Of a DNA stretch of 64,000 nt, positions 58,338-64,000 are shown piece by piece. The notes beneath the pieces are model-generated. The model was not told where the DNA came from and searched no databases. It saw only the letters and a list, made by a program, of their open reading frames with translations. The stretch covers positions 806,001 through 870,000 of the forward strand of contig NZ_JACIET010000001.1 in assembly GCF_014197015.1 (NCBI RefSeq), given 5' to 3'. The translations under genes were made by a program, and so were the position numbers. Each line of letters begins with the position of its first letter. The stretch's first letter is position 1. The stretch is from Niveibacterium umoris. GTDB taxonomy: Bacteria > Pseudomonadota > Gammaproteobacteria > Burkholderiales > Rhodocyclaceae.

Positions 58338-60440
58338 ATGACTCGTATGCAATGGCAGCGGCAGCATCCTGCTGAACACTACCTGAATCGCGAACTTTCG
58401 CTGCTGGCCTTCCAGAGACGCGTTCTGGCACAAGCTGCAGACCCCACCGTGCCCCTGCTGGAGCGCCTCAAATTCCTCTGCATCGTATCGAGCAATCTCG
58501 ACGAATTTTTCGAGATTCGCGTCGCCGGTGTGCGCGCCAAAACGGCCCTCGGTGCCGATTCAAGCTCACCTGACGCGATTGCGCCGCGCGATCTGTTCTC
58601 GCGACTTTGCCGCGAGGTGCACGGCATCATCGCGGAACAATATGCCCTGCTGAACGATACGATTCTTCCGGCTCTTGCCGCCGAGGGCATCCGTTTTCTG
58701 CGGCGCAGCGTATGGACGCCCGAGCAGCAGGAGTGGATTCGCGATTACTTCTACCGCGAAATGATGCCGGTGCTCACGCCGATCGGGCTCGACCCGGCCC
58801 ACCCGTTTCCGAGGGTCCTCAACAAGAGTCTGAACTTTGCGGTGGAGCTCGAAGGCCGCGATGCCTTTGGCCGTGTTTCGAACGCTGCGATCGTACAGGC
58901 GCCGCGCGCGCTGCCGCGAGTGATCCACCTTCCAGCCCACCTTGGCGGAAGTCCCCATACTTTCGTCTTCCTCTCTTCGATCCTGCACGCGCACGTGGGT
59001 GCGCTGTTCGAAGGCATGACGGTGCTCGGTTGCTACCAGTTCCGCGTGACCCGCAACAGCGACTTGTTATTCGACGAAGAGGATGTGAAGGATCTGCGGG
59101 CAACCCTTCAGGACGAACTGCAGCAGCGCCATTTTGGAGATGAGGTGCGCCTGGAGGTGGCGGACAACTGTTCCGACGCGATGGCCGAATTCCTGCTGCA
59201 GCAATTCGACCTGCGTCGCGAAGAGATCTACCAGGTGCCCGGCATCGTAAACCTGGTGCGCTTGATGCAGGTGCCCGACTGGGTCGACCGCCCGGATTTG
59301 AAGTTCAAGCCGTTCCAGCCGGTGGTGCCAAAGGAACTCGATTCTCGTTGCGACATCTTTGCGGCGATCCGCAAGCGCGATCACCTGCTGCATCACCCGT
59401 TCCAGAGCTTTGCACCAGTGATCGACCTTTTGCGGACGGCCGCAGACGATTCGCAAGTTCTGGCGATCAAGATGACCGTGTATCGCACCGGTACCGACTC
59501 AGTGCTGATGGAACACCTGATTCGTGCCGCACAGAAAGGCAAGGAAGTCACCGTTGTCGTGGAGCTGATGGCGCGCTTCGATGAGGAGGCCAACATCGGC
59601 TGGGCGTCACGTCTGGAACAGGTAGGTGCCCACGTGGTTTACGGTGTCGTGGGCTACAAGACCCATGCCAAGATGCTGATGGTGGTGCGTCGCGAAGAGG
59701 CTGAGGGGGGCTCGCCGGGTGTGCTGCGGCGCTACGTCCATCTCGGGACCGGCAATTACCATCCCAGAACGACACGTTTCTATACCGATTTTGGCCTGTT
59801 CACAGCCAATGAGCAGATCGGCGCCGACGTCAGCGATATCTTCAAGCAGCTGACCGGGCTCGGCCACCCGCGGGCGCTGCGGCACTTGTGGCAAGCGCCG
59901 TTCACCTTGCAACCGAGTGTGGTGGCCGCGATTCGGAACGAGTCAGAGATCGCGCGCAACGGTGGCAAGGGTCGCATCATTGCGAAGCTCAATGCCTTGC
60001 TGGAGCCGGAAACCATCGAGGCGCTCTACGAAGCGAGTGCCGCGGGTGTCGAGATCGACCTCATCGTGCGCGGGCCGTGTGCCTTGCGCCCGCAAGTGCC
60101 GGGGCTGTCCGAGAATATCCGTGTGCGGTCGGTAGTCGGGCGCTTCCTTGAACATACACGGGTACTGTATTTCGGCGCCAATGGTGAAGACAGGGTCTAC
60201 CTGTCCAGTGCCGACTGGATGGAGCGCAATTTCTTCCGCCGCATCGAAACCGCCTTCCCTATCCTTGATCCGAAACTTAAGCGGCGTGTCATCAAGGAAG
60301 GCTTGCGGCCTTACCTTGGTGACAACTGCCAGGCTTGGGATCTGGACGGCAGCGACGGATCGTATCGCCGCAAGCAGGGACGCACCCAGCGTCGTTCGGC
60401 ACAGGAAATCCTGCTCAACGAACTGGTGGGCGGCACCTGA
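58338..60440 (+). CDS. ppk: polyphosphate kinase 1
   Basis: 700 residues, full length. N-terminal helical domain (NRELSLLAFQRRVL), two phospholipase-D-like lobes with KTHAKMLMVVRRE (likely phosphohistidine H443), GTGNYHP and YLSSADWMERN. It makes polyphosphate from ATP. GGGAAG lies before ATG 58338. Divergent from ppx and convergent with relA, so three related genes are neighbours. Confidence 0.96.
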   Translation: MTRMQWQRQHPAEHYLNRELSLLAFQRRVLAQAADPTVPLLERLKFLCIVSSNLDEFFEIRVAGVRAKTALGADSSSPDAIAPRDLFSRLCREVHGIIAEQYALLNDTILPALAAEGIRFLRRSVWTPEQQEWIRDYFYREMMPVLTPIGLDPAHPFPRVLNKSLNFAVELEGRDAFGRVSNAAIVQAPRALPRVIHLPAHLGGSPHTFVFLSSILHAHVGALFEGMTVLGCYQFRVTRNSDLLFDEEDVKDLRATLQDELQQRHFGDEVRLEVADNCSDAMAEFLLQQFDLRREEIYQVPGIVNLVRLMQVPDWVDRPDLKFKPFQPVVPKELDSRCDIFAAIRKRDHLLHHPFQSFAPVIDLLRTAADDSQVLAIKMTVYRTGTDSVLMEHLIRAAQKGKEVTVVVELMARFDEEANIGWASRLEQVGAHVVYGVVGYKTHAKMLMVVRREEAEGGSPGVLRRYVHLGTGNYHPRTTRFYTDFGLFTANEQIGADVSDIFKQLTGLGHPRALRHLWQAPFTLQPSVVAAIRNESEIARNGGKGRIIAKLNALLEPETIEALYEASAAGVEIDLIVRGPCALRPQVPGLSENIRVRSVVGRFLEHTRVLYFGANGEDRVYLSSADWMERNFFRRIETAFPILDPKLKRRVIKEGLRPYLGDNCQAWDLDGSDGSYRRKQGRTQRRSAQEILLNELVGGT

Positions 60441-60451
60441 CAAGGGGTTGA

Positions 60452-62653
60452 TCAGGCGCGACGCGCCCGATCTACCCCCTCTACCTCGCCGATCAGAGCC
60501 AGCGCCCGCTGGCTCTGACTCGCGTTGCGCACTTCAACGGTGAAGCGCATGAATGCGCGTCCGCCCTTCGACATGGTATTCACTGCGACGACGTTGAGCT
60601 TTTCGCGCGACAGGATTTCAGAGATGTCGCGCAGAAGTCCCTGGCGATCGTGCGCCTCGACCGCGATATCGATCGGGTAGACATCGCTGACGTTGCCGAC
60701 CGGTTCCGTGTCTCCCCACGCCGCAGCAACGACACGTTCCGGGTGTCTGGATGCGACGTGCTGGTAGTCACGGCAATCGGACCGGTGGATCGAGACGCCC
60801 TTGCCGCGGGTGACGAATCCGCTGATCGGGTCCGGCGGCGCCGGTTTGCAGCAGCGACCGAGCGTAGTCAGCAACTTGCCGACGCCGTACACAAGGATCT
60901 TGTCGTCGCGACCGCGCGCCCGGCTGCGACCAAGCACTACATCGGGCGCCGGCTCGGCATGCGCGGCGTCACCGTGCAAGGCGATCTGGATCTGGCGTGC
61001 GCCGACATCGCCACGCCCCACGGCCAGCAGGAAGGCGTCGGTCGTCTTGAATCCAAGGCGGCTTGCAAGCTCATCCAGGCTCGAATGGGCCTGGCCTTCG
61101 CGCTGCAACTCCTTGAGCGCAATCGTGCGTCCCTGCGACAGCGTCTCGGCCTCTTCCTGCAGCGTGAACCAGCGTCGCACCTTCGCCCGGGCATTCGAGG
61201 TCGCGAGGTAACCGAGCTGGGGATTGAGCCAATCGCGTGACGGGCCCCCCTGCTTGGCAGCAATGATGTCCACGACCTGGCCGTTATCCAGGGTCGTGTT
61301 GAGCGACACCATCTGGCCGTTGACCTTTGCACCCCGGCAGCGGTGGCCGAGATCGGAATGAACGCGGTAGGCAAAGTCGATCGGCGTAGCGCCCTGCGGC
61401 AGGTCGACCACCCTGCCCTGCGGCGTCATGACGTAGATGGTGTCGTCCAGCGATGCGTTCTTGTAGTGGGATTCCCACTGTGCCGAATCGCTGATTTCAT
61501 CGCGCCAGGAAAGAAGCTGGCGGAGCAAGGCGATCTTTTCGTCGTATTCGCCGGTTTCGCGGGCACCTTCTTTGTAACGCCAGTGCGCGGCGACGCCCAA
61601 TTCGGCGTGGCGGTGCATTTCCCAGGTGCGGATCTGCACTTCAAGCGCGCGGCCGTCGGCAGCCCGCACGGCAGTGTGCAGGCTCTGGTAGTTGTTGCCC
61701 TTGGGCTTTGAAATGTAGTCGTCGTATTCGCCGGGAATCGGTTGCCAGATGGTGTGCACGATGCCCAGCGCGGTGTAGCAGTCGCGCACATCCTTCACCA
61801 GCACCCGCAGTGCGCGAACGTCGTACACCTGCGAGAAATCCAGGTGCTTGGCGCGCATCTTGTTGTAGATGGAAAAGATGTGCTTGGGGCGCCCATACAC
61901 TTCCGCCTCGACACCCGCACCGGCGAGGTCCGACTTGAGGCGCGCGATCGATGTTTCGATGAAGGCTTCACGCTCCACCCGACGCTCGTCGAGCATCTTG
62001 GCGATGCGCTTGTAGGTTTGCGGTTCGAGGAAGCGGAACGAGAGATCTTCAAGTTCCCACTTGAGCTGCCAGATGCCGAGGCGATTGGCCAATGGCGCAT
62101 AGAGATCCATGCTCTCGCGCGCCAATTCCTCGCGTCCATCGACGTCGTGCTCGGTGAGATAGCGAAGGGTCTGGGTCCGGCTCGCCAGACGTAGCACGAC
62201 GACACGGATGTCTTCGACCATCGCGAGCACCATCTTGCGCAGCACTTCCGTCTGCGCACGCAAATCGGTGGTGCCGGCTTGGGTCGCCTTTCGCGTAATC
62301 AGGCGCAGGCCGGCAAGACGTGACAAGCCTTCAGTGAGGCGGGCCACGTTGCGCCCGAAGCGCCGTTCGATTTCTTCGCCCGGTTGGTCGACGAATTCGA
62401 CCACCGCAAACAGCAGTGCGGCGAGGCGGGTGTCGAGGTCGAGCTTCAGCGGCACTGCGATCAGCGCCATGCCGAGAGCATGGCGGAGCGTTGGTTCGCC
62501 GGTACGCAAGGCATGGTCGCCGTACAGCGGGACGATCCAGTCCAAGGCTGCCTGAAGGGGCGCGATTGATTCGTCCCCCAAGCCTTCCGCGAGGGCGGCA
62601 GCTTTCAGGAGCGATGCGTCATTGCTGTCGAGAGAGTGAGCGACCTGAACCAT
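60452..62653 (-). CDS. relA: (p)ppGpp synthetase RelA
   Basis: 733 residues. The HD region is degenerate (AALLFAVVEFVDQPGEEI in place of HDxxED), so hydrolysis is unlikely. The synthetase domain has GRPKHIFSIYNKM and DYISKPKGNNYQSLHTAVR. TGS (TPQGRVVDLPQGATPIDFAY), helical, zinc-finger-like (RCCKPAPPDPI) and C-terminal ACT domains follow. It makes ppGpp on stalled ribosomes. Start ATG 62653; the frame upstream is open but falls outside the conserved N-terminus. Confidence 0.95.
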   Translation of the reverse strand: MVQVAHSLDSNDASLLKAAALAEGLGDESIAPLQAALDWIVPLYGDHALRTGEPTLRHALGMALIAVPLKLDLDTRLAALLFAVVEFVDQPGEEIERRFGRNVARLTEGLSRLAGLRLITRKATQAGTTDLRAQTEVLRKMVLAMVEDIRVVVLRLASRTQTLRYLTEHDVDGREELARESMDLYAPLANRLGIWQLKWELEDLSFRFLEPQTYKRIAKMLDERRVEREAFIETSIARLKSDLAGAGVEAEVYGRPKHIFSIYNKMRAKHLDFSQVYDVRALRVLVKDVRDCYTALGIVHTIWQPIPGEYDDYISKPKGNNYQSLHTAVRAADGRALEVQIRTWEMHRHAELGVAAHWRYKEGARETGEYDEKIALLRQLLSWRDEISDSAQWESHYKNASLDDTIYVMTPQGRVVDLPQGATPIDFAYRVHSDLGHRCRGAKVNGQMVSLNTTLDNGQVVDIIAAKQGGPSRDWLNPQLGYLATSNARAKVRRWFTLQEEAETLSQGRTIALKELQREGQAHSSLDELASRLGFKTTDAFLLAVGRGDVGARQIQIALHGDAAHAEPAPDVVLGRSRARGRDDKILVYGVGKLLTTLGRCCKPAPPDPISGFVTRGKGVSIHRSDCRDYQHVASRHPERVVAAAWGDTEPVGNVSDVYPIDIAVEAHDRQGLLRDISEILSREKLNVVAVNTMSKGGRAFMRFTVEVRNASQSQRALALIGEVEGVDRARRA

Positions 62654-62718
62654 GCGCGCATTATTCCACAAGGGCCGAGCGGGCCAATTCGGAGTCAGAC
62701 CGCTGCTAGACTCATTTG

Positions 62719-63471
62719 ATGATCCAGATAAAGAATTGGTTGCGGCGTCGTCATAACGTTGGGGCTCTTCCTGACACGGTGTGGGAGGCGGTGGAGGCGT
62801 CCCTGCCCTTCCTTGCACGCCTTGATCCGGCATCTCGCCAGCGGCTACGCCAACTCGCCATTGAATTTCTCGAACAGAAGGAGTTTTCGGGTGCAGCAGG
62901 CCAGGAGCTCGGTCATGAGCTTTGCCTTTCGGTCGCTCTGCAAGCCTGTCTGCCGGTATTGAATCTCGGACTGGCGGCCTACGATGGCTGGGTGGGAATC
63001 GTCATTTACCCTGGCGACTTTGTGATCCCGCGCAGCGTCGTCGATGAAGCCGGTGTCCTGCACGACTACGAGGAGGTCGCACTTGGAGAGGCGTGGCTGG
63101 GTGGCCCGGTAGTGCTCTCCTGGTTCGATGACCCGTCCGAATACGAGGGCGCGAATGTCGTGATCCACGAGTTCGCCCACAAACTCGACATGCTCAATGG
63201 CGACGCGGACGGCCTGCCACCGCTGCATGCGGGCATGTCAGGCGAGGCGTGGCATGACGCATTCGAGGCCGCCTATGCGGACATGTGTGCGCGGGTCGAT
63301 GCGGAGGAAGACACGTTGATTGACCCCTATGCGACCGAAGATCCGGCAGAGTTCTTTGCCGTGACCAGCGAGGTCTTCTTTGTGTCGCCGGAAGTGCTTT
63401 TCGATGAATATCCGGACGTCTATCGCCAACTTGCAGCGTTCTACCGCCAGGATCCACTTGCCCTCGGATAA
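62719..63471 (+). CDS. mtfA: MtfA-family zinc metallopeptidase
   Basis: 250 residues. The zincin motif HEFAH is at 150-154, with D/E-rich helices around it and the third ligand E in ATEDPAEFFAV. MtfA (YeeI) is a cytoplasmic aminopeptidase known for binding Mlc and affecting glucose PTS control in E. coli. Start ATG 62719, preceded by TTG in frame. Its 3' end faces malQ across a terminator. Confidence 0.9.
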   Translation: MIQIKNWLRRRHNVGALPDTVWEAVEASLPFLARLDPASRQRLRQLAIEFLEQKEFSGAAGQELGHELCLSVALQACLPVLNLGLAAYDGWVGIVIYPGDFVIPRSVVDEAGVLHDYEEVALGEAWLGGPVVLSWFDDPSEYEGANVVIHEFAHKLDMLNGDADGLPPLHAGMSGEAWHDAFEAAYADMCARVDAEEDTLIDPYATEDPAEFFAVTSEVFFVSPEVLFDEYPDVYRQLAAFYRQDPLALG

Positions 63472-63483
63472 CGGGAAAGAAAA

Positions 63484-63510
63484 AGGGCCGCATGGCGGCC
63501 CTCTTCTCTT
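63484..63510. terminator. shared terminator between mtfA and malQ
   Basis: AGGGCCGC at 63484-63491 and GCGGCCCT at 63495-63502 form a stem with an ATG loop. T/C-rich sequence follows on the + strand and a run of A before the stem gives T on the - strand, so it can serve both convergent genes. Confidence 0.8.
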
Positions 63511-63525
63511 GCTTGGGAGTAGGCT

Positions 63526-64000
63526 TTACGGCAGCGGCTTGTCTGCCGGCCACTCGGCCAGTTTCGGCATCTTGTCGGCCCCGGTACGGCCGGTCAGAGC
63601 GCACAACTCCGCGAGGCGTCGTGAGGGTTCCGGGCCCACGTAGTCCCACTTGAAGCGCCAGGTCCAGCAACCAACCTGCCCCGGCGTGTTCATGCGGTGG
63701 TAGCCATCCAGACCCAGCACATCCTGCAACTGGTAGATCGCCATCTTCGCGACCGATCCGGCGGCCGCGCGGATCATGGTCCAGTGGATGTCGTGTCCAT
63801 CGGTCGCAAGGTAGTGGCGGGCGAAATCGCGTTCCCGTTCGGTACACGTCGCCCACCAGCCACGGATCGTGTCGTTATCGTGCGTGCCGGTATATACGAC
63901 CGTATTGGGTACGTAGTTGTGCGGCAGGAAGTTGTGGTCCGGACCCGCGGCAAACGCGAACTCGAGAATGCGCATGCCCGGCAGTGCGAAACTGTCGCGC
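63526..64000 (-). CDS. malQ: 4-alpha-glucanotransferase (amylomaltase), C-terminal part
   Basis: About 157 C-terminal residues of a GH77 enzyme; the 5' end lies beyond the window. YTGTHDNDTIRGWW carries the family's catalytic-site Asp, preceded by NFLPHNYVPNTVV and followed by YQLQDVLGLDG and MNTPG. It transfers glucan segments in maltose or glycogen metabolism. The frame remains open through base 64000 (RDSFALPG precedes the first Met seen). Confidence 0.93.
   Translation of the reverse strand, partial: RDSFALPGMRILEFAFAAGPDHNFLPHNYVPNTVVYTGTHDNDTIRGWWATCTERERDFARHYLATDGHDIHWTMIRAAAGSVAKMAIYQLQDVLGLDGYHRMNTPGQVGCWTWRFKWDYVGPEPSRRLAELCALTGRTGADKMPKLAEWPADKPLP

Noticed and set aside
1-64000. 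CRISPR array, tRNA, rRNA, insertion sequence or prophage
   Set aside because: No regularly spaced repeats, cloverleaf-like GGTTCGA regions in suitable context, transposase or integrase genes were seen by eye.

Overview
The window looks like ordinary chromosome of a high-GC betaproteobacterium, most likely Rhodocyclales (Azoarcus/Zoogloea-like). That placement is inferred from the gene set and gene orders (mcp-cheV-cheV-cheY-cheZ-cheA, alaA-hom-thrC, ppx next to ppk and relA, hpnC-hpnD, etfBA with an acyl-CoA dehydrogenase); no rRNA or other marker gene is present to confirm it. I see no tRNA, rRNA, CRISPR array, insertion sequence, integrase or attachment site. Codon and base usage look even throughout, so there is no clear island.

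Layout. 1-8050: the 3' end of a UvrD-like helicase, then a chemotaxis operon with a chemoreceptor, two CheV proteins, CheY, CheZ and CheA, closed by a strong terminator and preceded by a good flagellar sigma-28-type promoter. 8100-12700: small conserved genes, an NlpC/P60 hydrolase, a bcp-phoH-DUF4212 run and an Mth938-domain gene. 12787-18417: amino-acid and NAD metabolism (alaA, hom, thrC, nadC) plus a 47-residue membrane protein. 18907-28309: a PLP enzyme divergent from a MocR regulator, an EamA transporter, nnr, a TPR protein, infA, a cold-shock gene, DUF429 and histone-deacetylase-like genes, a solute-binding protein and a MarR regulator. 28651-38234: a secreted lipase with its foldase, an HNH endonuclease, a TonB-like protein, a sugar-nucleotide-type dehydratase, an EF-G paralogue, a YegD-type Hsp70 and a PAS histidine kinase. 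38244-44751: hpnC-hpnD for squalene synthesis, divergent from a tightly coupled ABC ATPase-permease-AttH/CrtC-like operon. 44807-49829: an etfB-etfA-CbiM-like-acyl-CoA dehydrogenase operon divergent from a TetR regulator, with two perfect tandem palindromes between them. 49813-58150: a long leftward run of tatD, enoyl-CoA hydratase, acyl-CoA synthetase, a complete Mla-type lipid transport set (E, F, D and a lipoprotein) and ppx. 58338-64000: ppk, relA, mtfA and the 3' end of malQ.

How the parts fit. The chemotaxis block is a signalling core in which two CheV proteins supply CheW-type coupling; cheW, cheR and cheB are not here. The acyl-CoA synthetase, enoyl-CoA hydratase, acyl-CoA dehydrogenase and electron-transfer flavoprotein make up much of a fatty-acid or acyl-CoA degradation module, and the TetR regulator is placed to sense its substrate. 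The Mla set overlaps ppx, joining envelope lipid transport to polyphosphate turnover, with ppk and relA adjacent. The points I find most worth following are the two tandem TetR palindromes, the CbiM-like protein without its metal ligands inside the etf operon, the coupled ABC-AttH operon beside hpnCD (no hpnE), the repeated CheY-tail-like peptide in CheZ, and the direct repeats facing the MocR gene. I did not find a clearly new multi-gene system such as a defence island.
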